Assembly (NCBI GenBank): GCA_029851415.1
Contig: CM056744.1
Coordinates: forward strand, 97,993,338-98,057,337
DNA from: Eretmocerus hayati
Taxonomy: Eukaryota; Arthropoda; Insecta; Hymenoptera; Aphelinidae
Length of the DNA stretch: 64,000 bases
Reading direction: 5' to 3'
Shown: one piece after another, positions 1-13,040 of the stretch
How the letters are laid out: each line of letters opens with the position of its first letter
Position numbering within the stretch: the stretch's first letter is position 1
The notes under the pieces: generated by a model
What the model was told of the DNA's origin: nothing
The model's input: only the letters and a program-made list of their open reading frames with translations
Database searches by the model: none
Made by a program: the position numbers and the translations under genes

Positions 1-170
1 GATCGAACTAGACCGTCTCAGACCGTTCCAGATCATCCATCCACCCAACTACTTACTCAACCACTCTCCAATCCATCTACCCATAGACCCATTTATGACC
101 CATACAGCCACCCATCATACCCTCTTCCACACAGGCAACCCGATACGCGAGATACGGGGGGACGAGTGTA
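1..170 (+). repeat. end of the AGACCGAACT-type repeat, cut by the window edge
   Basis: GAACTAGACCGT then CCATCCACC, ATGACCCATAC, AACCCGATACGCG and a GG-ACGA end, collinear with 50625-50815. Confidence 0.6.
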
Positions 171-1694
171 GTTTCAGTTTATAGATATTCCACTAAATAC
201 TCAATTTGAGACGAAAAGGCTTGCTTCTAGCATCTAAAATGACGTAAAAAAACGATTTACTGCACGCAAATGTGATAGAGTGAAATAGTTGTCTAGAAGT
301 TATTTTAGTTGAGGTACTGAATGTCGTAGTTTAGAATCCACAAGTCACATCAACCTCGAACTTTGTCTCTGACTTTCCTATTGGTCTCTTGATATCTGAT
401 GATCATCTGTGAGCCACTTAAAACTATTTGGAACTTCATTTTTCATTCTCACAATTCCCTTAATAGAGATATATCTGCATATGCATGATGAGTCTGCACT
501 TATGGCGAGGAACCTTGGAGTGAGACTTTTGATTGTGAGCATCAATCTCTGAAGCTCTCAGAAATGAGTCGAAGTATCATTAGTATCAGAATGATATTAT
601 GACCAGAAAAATATTCGTGAATGCAATCCTATAATCCAACAGTTGCAGCGACACGTACTACATTCTTCTAAAATACCATAACTCAATTAAAGATATGTCA
701 ACTCAATTTCCCAGATTTTTGACGACTCAAGACTGTACTTCGTTTTAATTCCAAAGTCTTGAACCAGGCAAGATTGATGAGGACTAAGAAGTCCTAGTCC
801 TCATTGATCAACCTAAAACCATATCAAGTGTGACAATTCAAGTTCATGAAGAGAACCAAACTTTGGGCTGGCATTGGATTATTATCCTGCTGTTTTTATT
901 TTGCTCAACATTTTGGCCAATCTCAATATTCTTCGGTGCAGTAATCGCATTTCTAAACTTGTTTTAAGACCTACAAAACGAACAACGGCGCGCCTAATTT
1001 CAACCAACCGCAGTTAAACTTTCTCAATTTTTGCCACAAAATTTATTTTTGCAATTTTCCGATGTTTGAATGCTTACAAAATTGGAAATACGCTGCTAAA
1101 TGGTATTAGCAGACTGCTTTCTCACGTCGAAATGTGCTTAGCTTTTTAGACCAAAAAATTATAATTCCGAAATTACTCATCAAAATCACCAATCGTTTCC
1201 ACAGATTTTATACATACCTTTTACATTTCCAATACCAATCTAAATCTTCTTATCAATACTCCAATCAATTCAATTCTTTTACCGCATCATTTCCAATTTT
1301 TCATTCGTAACTTATTCATATTCCACAATCATTACTCACATATCTATCATATTAATTTTCATCGCAATAATACTCTATTTCAAAAAAATAATATGTATTC
1401 CCATTCATCTTTGTTTTACAAACGTAAAAAATAATTAATCACAATTATCATCAACGTATTCCTTTATTTCCGTTCTAATTTCTTCCATCACATTTCGTCA
1501 AAAATTACAAATTCTCTCATCTTACTTTCATAATCGATCAATCATAGTACTTATACACAAACTCTTACTCTTCATGGATATTCTTCTATTATACCATTTT
1601 TTATCATCTTCCATAAATGATTTCTCATCAATTCAGGATTCCTATTGTACCTAGCACATCCTGGATCTTTTTTCAAACACAAAATTATAGCATT
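171..1694. other. no gene seen
   Basis: AT-rich; 1190-1660 is strongly pyrimidine-biased on the plus strand (CATTTCCAATTTTTCATTC-like). No credible frame. Confidence 0.5.
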
Positions 1695-2275
1695 TGCAGT
1701 CTATTAAACAGTTCTCGATTAATGAGTATCCGAAAATAAAAATGTCAAAATTTTCCAAAAATCGATTATTTTATATTCATATATCTTTTCTCAAAATCAA
1801 CAAATCAAATTTTTGGTCACTTAAACAACCATTTTTTCATCATTTTCCGTCAATTGGTTAATGTGGAATTTTCATTCATATCTATCTCTACCAATTAAAT
1901 CATGAATCTTCTATCAATGAAAAAGAAATCATGTACGTTTCTTTTCCCATACAGTTTAACGTAATTCCGTATCAACCAATCGATCAAGGATGGCCAGATT
2001 AACATTTTATTAGGTCACCTCAACTTCCCTTATAAAGTTCTTCTAGACATAAATTCTAAAAACTCGTAATAATTTCTTGAAAATTTTAACATTTTTATTT
2101 TCCGATATTCATTAATCGAGAACTGTTCAATAGATTGGGCTATAACTCCTTTCAGCACATCTTTACATGGTGCTCTACCACTCACATAAATTTGGGGAAG
2201 ATCGGTCGAAAGGCTGAGGAGAATCCGGGGACGAAAAATAATAGAATTTATTCCATGACAACAGATTTCGAACAT
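1695..2275. repeat. truncated inverted copy of the 2.3-3.3 kb foldback element
   Basis: 1700-2250 is the reverse complement of about 2500-3030, with matching landmarks such as GTTAATCTGGCCATCCTTGATCG and GTTCTCGATTAATGAGTATC. One terminal arm is missing. Confidence 0.7.
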
Positions 2276-2297
2276 ATTTTACAATTGAGATGATTTG

Positions 2298-3289
2298 TTT
2301 ATTCTAAAAATCTTGAAGGATAGAGAATCGGCTTCGTACATTTTGTTCCTCTCGCCGATATCTATCTATTGTAAGTCACGGTTTTTCCTCCAGTCTTATC
2401 CCTGGTCCTCCACGAATTTAACTTTCTCTGTCGTTGTCTGTGTCCGTATGTGTGTGTGTCTGTGCAACTTCATTTTTCGTCAACGGTTTCTCCTCAGCGT
2501 TTCGACCGATCTTTCTCAAATTTATGTGAGTGGTGGAGCACCATGTGAAGATGTGCTGAAAGGATTTATAGCCCAATCTATTAAACAGTTCTCGATTAAT
2601 GAGTATCGGAAAATAAAAATGTTAAAATTTTCAAGAAATTATTACGAGTTTTTAGAATTTATGTCTAGAAGAACTTTATAAGGGAAGTTGAGGTGACCTA
2701 ATAAAATGTTAATCTGGCCATCCTTGATCGATTGGTTAATACGGAATTACGTTAAACTGTATGGGAAAAGAAATGTACATGATTTCTATTTCATTGATAG
2801 AAGATTCATGATTTAATTGGTAGAGATAGATATGAATGAAAATTCCACATCAACCAATTGACGGAAAATGATGAAAGAATGGTTGTTTAAGTGACCCAAA
2901 ATTTGATTTGTTGATTTTGAGAAAAGATATTTGAATATAAAATAATCGATTTTTGGAAAATCTTGACATTTTTATTTTCGGATACTCATTAATCGAGAAC
3001 TGTTTAATAGATTGGGCTATAAATCCTTTCAGCACATCTTCACATGGTGCTCTACCACTCACATAAATTTGAGAAAGATCGGTCGAAACGCTGAGGAGAA
3101 TTCGTTGACGAAAAATGAAGTTGCACAGACACACACACGGACGGACACAGACAACGACAGAGGAAGTTAAATTCGTGGAGGACCAGGGAGAAGCCTGGAG
3201 GAAAAACCGTGACTTACAATAGATAGATATTGGCGAGAGGAACAAAATGTACGAAGCCGATTCGCTATGAGTGAAGATTTTTAGAATGA
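2298..3289. mobile_element. foldback element with arms over 300 bp
   Basis: Ends ATTCTAAAAATCTT and AAGATTTTTAGAAT are inverted. Arms 2320-2690 and 2960-3270 are near reverse complements, including GAATCGGCTTCGTACATTTT and a GTGTGTCTGTGCAACTTC stretch. The core 2690-2950 is AT-rich. Frames through the arms are by-products and no transposase was recognised. Confidence 0.7.
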
Positions 3290-6200
3290 AAAATTAATTT
3301 GAGTGAAAAAATTGAGCAAAAATGTCTTGTCACGAATACAACCCTTTCTCTTTGAGAAAGCGAAACAGTACTCGCAACTCGCTCACAGGTGTCCGCTTCC
3401 GGGCGATAATTTTGACCTTTGCCTGCAGCTCAGGCCGGAAACCAACCGCTCAGAAGCGAGCTACAACCTCATAAACTCGGTGCGAAATCTACTATTGTGA
3501 GTTTCCGAGAGGGTGTTCCTATTTTGGACACCAGATCTCCAGATCAGTCGTACATTGGTTCATTTCGCAACTTCATAACACACTTCGTAATTTTTTTAAT
3601 TGAGTGGGTGTTTTCCATGAGGTAAACAACAATTCTAGCTAAAGTTCATGCAGACGAAATAGGCACGCGACACTTTTTTGTAAAATGCTCGTAAATTCAG
3701 TCAAATAGAATTTTGCAATTATGCAAGGAATATTTTGAAGTTGAAACAAAGACATAGAAAACGGACTGAAATAGATTGAAGTTCGTTGAGACAATTTTTT
3801 TCGATGTCATGCCAATCGTCCGAGAAGGAAACAGAGAAAGGTTTCGAGAACAATATTTCCGTTTTGACAAGCGCAGAGGTCATTCAGGATTACTCCAAAG
3901 TCTTTACCTTTTCTTATTCCAACACAACAAATCTGATGAAAATATGCAGCAAGATCTACGGCTGCTCTCTTCACACATCTTGAGTGGGTGCAAATTAGAC
4001 ACACGTCCGATACATACAGTATTCATGGAGAATAATGAAAGCACATACCCGCAGTGAATGAGAAAAAATTTCGATGTGCTTCGTCGCACGGGAATTCCGA
4101 AAAAAGGATCTTTGATATCACAAAAAAAAATCCATCGAATTGTGTGCACGTAACATTTTCACGAGCTAGTGTTCGAAATGAACGTTGGAAATATAAAAGA
4201 CATCGTCTTCGATAATCACCTTCATCTTCGACGGAAGTGATCCGATCATAAAAATTCTCACGGGATGTTGTTGATAATTTCTAAACCTAACAATTTCCTT
4301 CTCTTGAAGTTTCTTGTACGATCTATTATGTCTGAGTGATGAGCTTGGAAAGGAAACATTTCATTACATAGGATGCTTATGAAGATACCGAGGCATGCAA
4401 TAGTTCCATTTTCATTTGCCTCATTCATGCATAGAAAAAAATATCACGCTAAATTATTTGAGCGTAAAATGATCTCATATTTCAGGAAAAGCTATCAGAT
4501 TTCGACTTGAACGTGACCTGTAGAGGCTATGGAAAGCCACTTGATGATTTTAAAAATGTATCAAGCCGAGTATTTTGACTATACATAACATATATATTCG
4601 TGAGCTATAGTTACATCACCGCAGCATTCCACTCACAGTGCATACCCAAAGTTGAAAGGCAAAGTATAGATATATACATATAGAAATAGGAGGGCGGGAT
4701 GATGCTCGTTGAACAGCGTCGTGCTACGGCACGCTTGCTTGCGTATAACTTGTTGAATGGAGGGTAGCCAACGTTACTACCCGTTTATACCACCAACAGT
4801 TCGGCCTCCCTCTTTGCACACCCTATACTTACACAGTGTACCACCTTGCTTCGCGATGTACTTATACACTTCTCTCGTTCCCTTTTGGCCATTCATGAAT
4901 GGTAAGGTACTGGAAGCTCACCGAGCGACAATGACGGCTAAATTATGACTTTTGAGAGTGTTGAACTCACGATTTTCTGAGCTCTGATACATTTACGTAG
5001 AGCTACCTATTTGAAGAGACCAGAGATATGTCCTCTTGGTGAGTGAATACATGAAAATTGCGACGAGAAATGCTCAATTTTGTGTTTTTGAAAGTAAGGT
5101 TTGGAAAAGAAAAGGGTTTCACTCATTGGTCATGGGTTGTGAACGACTTATCCATTGTTGAGACTGTATGTTGAATTTGAGAGAGGATTTGATGGTAGGA
5201 CAGAGCAAAAGGAATCCAAGCGAGGGTCAATCGCATAAAAATGATGAATAAAGTACATTTGAAACTTTTTCGAGGATACATACGACCTACAGACGCCATT
5301 GAATGGAAATCTGTAGTGGGATTCTTAAGAAGAGTCGGCAAGACAGATAATTTGAGCTAATTTTTGATTTGACATAGGAAACAACCTGATCGTGAAACGA
5401 AGTGAGATATAGGATTTTCAGTAGTACGAGTCAACGTAGGTGCAGACATTCTGTAATTTGTGCCATCTCACTGGGCTCAATCTAATCCAGTAGAACAACA
5501 GTTTTCCATCCGTGGTTTACAGAATCTGGAATCCCCAAGCGTTTTTTGAGGTTATGGCAGTCCCCTTGGAGCAAAAAAAGTAAAAAATAGAGAAAATTCA
5601 AGTAGACAAAAACGCATTTTCCGAAACTCCTCAAAAGTCGATACTTCGATGTAAAATCTTGTGTTCAAAAAAATAGTCCTCAACTTCTTTTTTGGGCCCT
5701 ACAACGTTCTTTCACATTTTTTTGACGTTCTCAGTCTTTTGGGTTGAAAAATGAGTTTTTCTGCGCATGCGTGGGACTTCAGGTGTTACGTGAATTCGTT
5801 TATGTTTTTTGGTATTCTAACTCCGAAAAAAGAGACTTGATAGAATTATACAGTGCAACGACGGAAGCTCAAGCTAACGCTTCTTCAGATCTATACAAGT
5901 CGAACGCCTTGGACCGCAAGGCTAAATCCCGCTGGTGGACTGGTGCATCAACTGGACTCATAAACAGATTGAATTGAACTCGCCCGCGCTCGCGTTGTTT
6001 TGATAGCCAATTGACACGGATCAAGTCGAGACATCGCTGCAACGATTCGATTTATGACTCGTTACATAGGCTGCTGAATCCAATTTCATTGGAAAGTCAA
6101 GAAAATTTCCTTCAAAATGATTACTTGACAAAGATGGTTTGGTGCACTTGGGTCGAACTTACAAGGTTCAAATAGTGATGACTCCTCCACTTGAGTTGTA

Positions 6201-9200
6201 ACGTTAAATAGGAAATCTGTACAAGTTTCGTATATGCCTTCGTGGCACATGCTGCATCATTTGTGCGTAGTAGCTTTGACCCCAGAGCACCAAATTGATT
6301 TACTACCTAGTCATTTTGAGGGGAATTCTCTTGGTTTTTCAACGAAATTAGTTTCAGCAGAAATTCCTGCGCATGCGCAGGAAAACTCCTTCTTTATTTC
6401 ACGTCGAAATTTGGACTTTTGAGATTTGCGTTCTCGCGAAATCAAAGTCCTCTGATTTTCACTGTTTTGCTTCTAGGGGACGTCCATAATCTCAAAAATA
6501 TTTGTCAAGGCATAATTCCATAGATTTTTCCGAGACCTTTGAAATACCGTGAGCTGCGTAGTCGTACCTTGCGTCAAACCGGCACCGAACCCATTTCACT
6601 GGAAAAATGATATTTTCTCATAAATGTCTTTCAAAAATATAATCTACACGGGTACAAAGAATTTTTCTCGACTTCATAAGGTTTGAAAAATTTATTTTTC
6701 CGGACCATGGGATCAAATGAAAATGGTAAAAAAACAATCTGAGAGATGTCTGCAATTCTTGGTGCGCTTTTTTGTGGTATTACTCATTCGTTATTAGAGA
6801 AGAAGAGTTATCAGAAAGACTAACTTCAGAAATGGCATCTCACTAGAAAAACAGGATAAGATTACCCGGATGAGAAAGAACGTACCCCCCAACCTCCTCT
6901 AGTCAACACCAACCCAATGCTTATATGTTTTATTCAAGCTGGAGAGCATCTGATGTTGAATTCCTCCCCCCCCCTCTCTCTCCACAAGAATAACTTTCAT
7001 TCGGATCGTTGAGATCGTGTAGAATGAGACCTCCTGGAATGTCAGCACACACGTTGACTCATACTACTGAAAATTCCTTTTTTTTCTGGACCGTCTGTCG
7101 TTATTTTTTCGTGTGTAATACTGTAAAATTGATCACTTTATTACAAATTCTACGGCATAGCTGTCTGCATTCAGAATTTGAGACAGATTTTCTAATCATC
7201 AGACGAGTTATTCGAGGGGGGAATCATAACGTATCTTTCGCGATGACAAGCGCAAAGCCATCCTCGAGAGGATCGGTGTCTGATACCGTTCTCGTACTCT
7301 TGCGCGCGAATGTTGGTCCCAAGAGGAGTCTCCGTTGCAAAGTTGGATTCGCGTTGGCCTTGGATGGTAACGAGACTATAGAATTCGAAATCGACATTCG
7401 AAGTGAGCCATATGTGTGTATATATATAGTCAGATCTCGATGCAGTGATTCTCTAGAGACGATCGGCGTGTCTCGGATAGTTATGCAACTTGCGTGCTCC
7501 CGCAAGTTCAAAACAAGATTTTGTGCTTACTTTTCTCCACTGTAAAATGGTACCATCGAGGTTATTCTGTATCTTAATCCTGGTTGCAATAACTGCGTCT
7601 AAGAAAGAAAAATTTGATATCTTCGATTATGGGAAATGGAAGAGTTAGTTGAGTGCTATTTTTGCCTGAGGTAAAATTCCAAAAGTGATGCTTGATTTGA
7701 AGGAATTTGATTGCCTGTCGATAAACGAAATCACATTGAAATTAGGCATGATACTCTTTATTCATATTCTAACGTATTCGATAGTTTGGAATTACGCAAC
7801 GGTCAGAATGATTAGATGGTAATACCTTGGCATGAGAAGAATTGATAAAAAATATCATGTATGACTAATGCCTTCATATCATACTTGAAAGTAAATTTGT
7901 TAATTTGTGTACACATATGCAGAACGGAGATTCACCTACGCTAGTGTGAATGGCTCAATCGTTCCAATTTGTCTTTTCAGAATGTCGATCGTCGTCAACG
8001 ATGGCCATCTCTATCTTGACGAGCTACATTGTATAATCACATGAGATATTGCAGAATGATGTATGAGTATCGTTAGTGCATCTGCAATAGCCACAGAGCA
8101 GCGTGGATTCATTGCGTGATTCACAGAGCCATTTAATCCGATCCACACGATCCGAAATATAATCGATGAAAAATTACCCTCCCTAACAATTTGAATACGA
8201 TGAGAATGTCAATGTGAATGGATTACACGATCATGCATCATTGTAGGGATATGGGCAATTATCACGACTTTCGCGAGACTCATTTGTCGCATATTGAGAG
8301 TTACTCAAAAGACCCAATCGATCGATTTTGATATAAGCTATACCGGAACAAAGTTTGAAGCCTAACCAACAGAATTCTACAAGTCGCACGAGCGTACTCA
8401 TCGTGGTAAAGATTTTATCGATCTCCAAATATGAACATGAAACGTGGCAAGAATTCGTGAGAATTAGCCATGTACTCATATCACATTCCGATGTAATAAT
8501 TTAATGACTCACGTATGGAACGATGCTGTACATGTTCCGTTCGAGCTCTTAATTTTGGTCCGCGCCACAAGACCAAAATCCATTCTAGGATGTCATCACA
8601 AAAGGCACACGATGCTCACACATGAGACTCAAAAAAATATACCCTCATGATTCCCATTTGAAACATTTCTAAATGTGTCACTGGCTCTTAAGGCCATGCC
8701 AAAGTCGCGTTGCGAAAACGCCGTTCTACTATACGCAATGATTTTTTTTTATCAATTGAGGAGGGGGTGGTCGCAAATGTCTCGGAATCGTTTCAGAAAT
8801 TTGCCTCTGATCCAATCTGTGAGGATAATTATCTCTCACGAGTCTCTCTTGAGAAAGAATCGAAATATAGCAAGATATCCCGATTCTGATTCTGACTCTC
8901 AAGAACACGACCTCGCATGTTAGATCGGATCTTGTGGATGATAGAAACGATCGTTCTCATTGATCATACCAGAAACACATTCCTGGAAAAATTCCAAGTC
9001 ATTTGCGACCACCCTCGTCTCAATTAATAAAAACCCCATTGCGTAAAGTTGAACCGCGTTTTGCGCGAAACTCCGACATAGCCTTGAGCAGAAGGTGAAA
9101 TCTGTGAAAAATATTCGGCAGTAGACAACAACTAAAATTTGCGTTCAAGAAGACACCATCATCACTCACATTCTGAGATTGGGCGGGGGGGGGGGGGGTG

Positions 9201-9530
9201 TTGTCGCAACAAATTTAGTTTCTACACGTGAAAGACTGTGTTAAGATGACTCAACATATCCCGATATCTTTATAATTTCTAAGTACAGCAAAATTGCGTA
9301 CCATTCTTCAAAACATTTTTCCCACCATGCGACGCACACACATAACCTCCTCTTTCCGCAAGCATGAACCATCTATACCTATCATACACCAAGCTCGGTC
9401 AGACTACAAATTTCAAATATTCGCTTCGCAGTGTGCACTAGATATATATAGGTAGATTTTCCACTGTTGGAATATTAAACGCTTCGGGGCTGATGGCTCT
9501 GCGCCAGTTCTGCGCACCAATATACATTTC
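3290..9530. other. no gene recognised
   Basis: Only short frames, with no splice pattern or family. 7224-7511 is open on both strands but unrecognised. A G12 run lies near 9184 and a C9 run near 6966. Confidence 0.4.
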
Positions 9531-9622
9531 CTCACTCACACACCCACACCCACACACACCCACACACACACACACACCCACACCCACACCCACACACACT
9601 CACCCACACACACACTCACATA
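9531..9622 (+). repeat. (CA)n/(CACACC)n microsatellite
   Basis: Continuous CA and CACACCC runs. Confidence 0.9.
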
Positions 9623-10229
9623 AAGATCAACCGCACATACCAATCCTGATGTCTAGCTATATTGGTGTTGGTGGTGGTGTGCAAAAGCCAGTGGATGCGG
9701 CGGAAGGCCAATTAATACGAGAGCAGCAAGCGAGCTTCAGAGTTGGGGTGCTTGACAGTACGCAGAGGGGTTAGAACGGCTCGGTGGTGGCGCGCGGCGG
9801 CACGGCCCTTCCGCTCCATTAAGCGGATCCTATATAGCAAAGCTTGGCTGGCTATTCTCGTTCTCTCTTTCTCTTGGTTTGCAGACTGGGATGCTGTTCT
9901 CATGCAGCATCAGAATCGCCTCGTGCGACGGCTGGATTAAAGTGGGCTGCTCTATACTGGAACTTGCTATTTCATCTTGTATGCGAAGCTGAATCGTGAT
10001 CTGCAACCGGGTTCTGTCCTGCCAAGCAATCTGTCGCACCTGAGATGAGTGTAAATAGGTACATAGGTATAATAGTCGACCTAAATAAGTTTTCCGATAT
10101 GGGAATGATGATACATCACGAGTTTCAGTATAAGAAAGTCAGGATATTTTTAAAATAATAGAACTGGAATTCTGGAAATATGTGAATCGAAAATTTTGCT
10201 CTTCATTCAAACGTTTATGAACATTTAAA

Positions 10230-10990
10230 ATAAAATGTGCCACCCTGTACAAACCCTCAAAACGCTTAAAGAAGAAAACCTTGAGGATCATTATCGATTT
10301 ATTATCTTCGTGATCTTTTTGGCGCAATCGTTAGTCTTTCAATCCAGGGCTACCCGGAAATATTATCATCAAAAAAGGGATCAAAATGTCAGGACGTAGG
10401 ATGTGGATTTTCCTTTCTACGGCTTTTGTGAGTATACAGCGTTGCCGAGAGGCTTATTCGAGATCCAGACAGGGAAATTTCATCAAATATAATCGCATTG
10501 AGCATCAAATTTCACAGCCATAAGAATCCGAAGGTTACTTTTTGTGTGCACGTTGAGCACGGACACTTGTGATGCAATTTCTCCTAAAATCTTACTCACT
10601 CTGTTTCCCTGGATAGAAGTGAATTTACCTCGTTCCAGACCTTCCCGCACCAGTTTTTGTGATACTTCATCGTCACACGCTGTCTTTCCATACCCGGGTG
10701 TATTAAAAAAAAATGATCCTTACACTTTAGAGAGAATTTTTCGTGAAAATCTAGTTTTGTGAAAATTTCTGTGCCAGATCCGTAAAATACTAATACGACC
10801 TTTCAATGCGAGACTACAGGAATCTTATTAGATTTTCCTCTTTAAATATCTGATGGTCAAATTATAATTCTAAGCCTCTAAAAATGTAGCTCAAACCTTT
10901 TTGGCTGTCGTATCAATATGAAGCCCGTGTGATGCTTCGAAATGTCAGGTCCATGCGATGCTTCGGTGTTAGGTATCAATGTTATCCTCA
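10230..10990 (+). repeat. dispersed repeat, copy 1
   Basis: Direct match in order to 12080-13040: GGCGCAA/GGCGTAA, CAAAATGTCAGG, GTGAGCACG, CTTTAGAGAG(A), GTGAAAATCTA and GTAGCTCA-type landmarks. Non-coding. Confidence 0.6.
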
Positions 10991-12079
10991 TGTTATCGAT
11001 GAGCGAAAATATCTGTATTCGTGCGTGGGATAATCAGTGCTGCATTTGTTTTGGAAAGTTGAAGAGTTTTTCAAAATGATACTTAACCCTGGCACATTAT
11101 CGACCCCACAATATCGTCGTTTTTGCGGAAGTATTAGTATGTTATCCAAGTGCCATTATCGATTTTCTGATTGATATTATTTTTACTTTGAAATCCGGGT
11201 TGTCATTCAATTTCCATAAATATTGTGATGATACTTCTCAATGTTTTCGATCAGGTTGAAGTGAATAGAAGGGGATCACCGAGCATGCAATGAACTAATT
11301 TGTCAATATTTCTGATAATTTTGTTGCAATTCTCAGCCTTGTGATCAATTAATGACATCTTTACTTAACGGAAGCTACTATAAACATTAATAATATTGCC
11401 CTCCGCAGAACATACCACGGCTCGATTATATATATAAGGCTGAATCTTGTCCAAAAACAGCTGGTCCCTCTGGAATTCATTCTTTTATGTGCAATTTGCT
11501 GTCTCCTCGACAATAAATTGTCTATGAAATATTGTTTTGCTTAAATTTTATAATAATTGTATATGGATGAAAACAATGATGGTCTGAACAGAATGGAACG
11601 CCATCATCTTTTGATAAATGTGCAGCTCAAAGTCGTTATACAAACTTGGTTCTCATACTCAATTAACAGAAACTCCTTGAAATCCCATTACCTCGCCCCA
11701 CAACCACAAAACGACCACACACCATCTTTCCTTTTGTCTTTGAAACAAAAAATCAATACCAATATTGGGAAATTGCTGACGGAAAAGCGCTGAGTCAGAT
11801 GTAATCAATGATCCGTAACTATTGGGCTGAGTTTTGTACGATATATAGATCGGCTACAAACGAGGGTAGCCTGAAAAATCCATCAGCAACAGTGAGGCGG
11901 ACGTGCACGGATCTGGCTTATCTCGTTAGCGCGTCAAAGTGGTATAGGCGAGTAAGCAGGCAGGCGAACGGGAGCTCTAATTCGCGAAAATTGGGCCATT
12001 AGCACGAGCGCGCGCGTGCTCTATGCTCGAGGCTATCACGTATATGACTAGCTCCCTGGAAACTTCGAAATAACGCGTA

Positions 12080-13040
12080 TCACCTCGTACGGACCCTTAG
12101 AACGCTTAAGAGAATAATTACACAAGTCTCTCTTATAGGATGATTTTTTCGTGCTTTTTTGGCGTAAGCCTTAATTTCTCAATTCAGGGTCAACCAAAAG
12201 AATTATCTTCGAAAAAAGGGTTAAAATGTCAGGTTCGTACCCTGTAATTTTTCCTATTTTCGGCAAGTCCGGAATTCTGGCGGATGAAGTCATGAAATAT
12301 CATGGTACTAACCAGGAGAGGCCATCGCACCCGGATCACGGATTTGGTTGGAAGTCTGGGAATAGTCTTCTTTCAGCACAAAAAGACGATATCCAAAATT
12401 ATGGACCCTAATGCTCAAGCGTTTTCGAGCTACATTCTCAGGCAATAGTATTGTTCATATAGACCCATATTCAAAATCACACATGTAGGTATACCTGCAA
12501 TGCTAGAGTCCATGGCTGTAGCTCAGAAACGCTTGAGCGTTAGGGTCCAAAATTTTGGGTTTCATTGTTTGGCACTGAAAGAAGACTATCTCCAAAGTTT
12601 CAGCCAAATCCGTGATCCGGGTGTGATGACCTCTCCTGGTAAGCATCAAATCTTACAGAGTCCGGAAGACCACTTCTTGTGAGCACGCTAAGCACAGATA
12701 TTTTGTGGCACAATTCTGCCTAAAATTCGAGTCACTTCCTTTCCCTCAATAAAAGTAAACTTGCCCGATTTTGCATCTTTTCGTATAAATTTTTCTTTCA
12801 AATTTATCGTAAGATGCAACTATTTCACGAATCAAATTATCAAAAAAAATGTGTACTTTAGAGAGTTTTTTGTGAAAATCTATTTTTGCTGAGCTTTTTG
12901 GTCAGTTCTGTGCCCCACCGGCGCAACTGTTTAACGCAGTGATACAGTGGTCCTGGATGGCTATTTCAAAGTATTCGATGGCCAAACCGAAATTCCGGAA
13001 TCCTAATGCTGCAGCTCAGAACATTTGGTTATAAGATCTC
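12080..13040 (+). repeat. dispersed repeat, copy 2, carrying the 12.3-kb MITE
   Basis: Same landmarks as 10230-10990, interrupted by the palindromic element at 12311-12640. Confidence 0.6.
12311..12640. mobile_element. MITE, ACCAGGAGAG family, copy 1
   Basis: Inverted ends ACCAGGAGAGG(C)CATC ... GATGACCTCTCCTGGT with long complementary arms (GGATCACGGATTTGG / CCAAATCCGTGATCC). The arms carry CTCAAGCGTTTTCGAGCT and its complement. Non-coding. Confidence 0.7.

Noticed and set aside
2295..3245. 130-codon frames on both strands with shared ISIYCKSRFFLQ
   Set aside because: They are the two arms of a foldback element read in opposite directions, with no independent coding signature.
5700..6480. 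Possible inverted pair around CTGCGCATGCG at 5760 and 6367
   Set aside because: Similarity beyond the self-complementary core is too weak to claim an element.
7009..7545. 178-codon frame, open on both strands at 7224-7511
   Set aside because: No domain, splice support or family; double-strand openness suggests composition.
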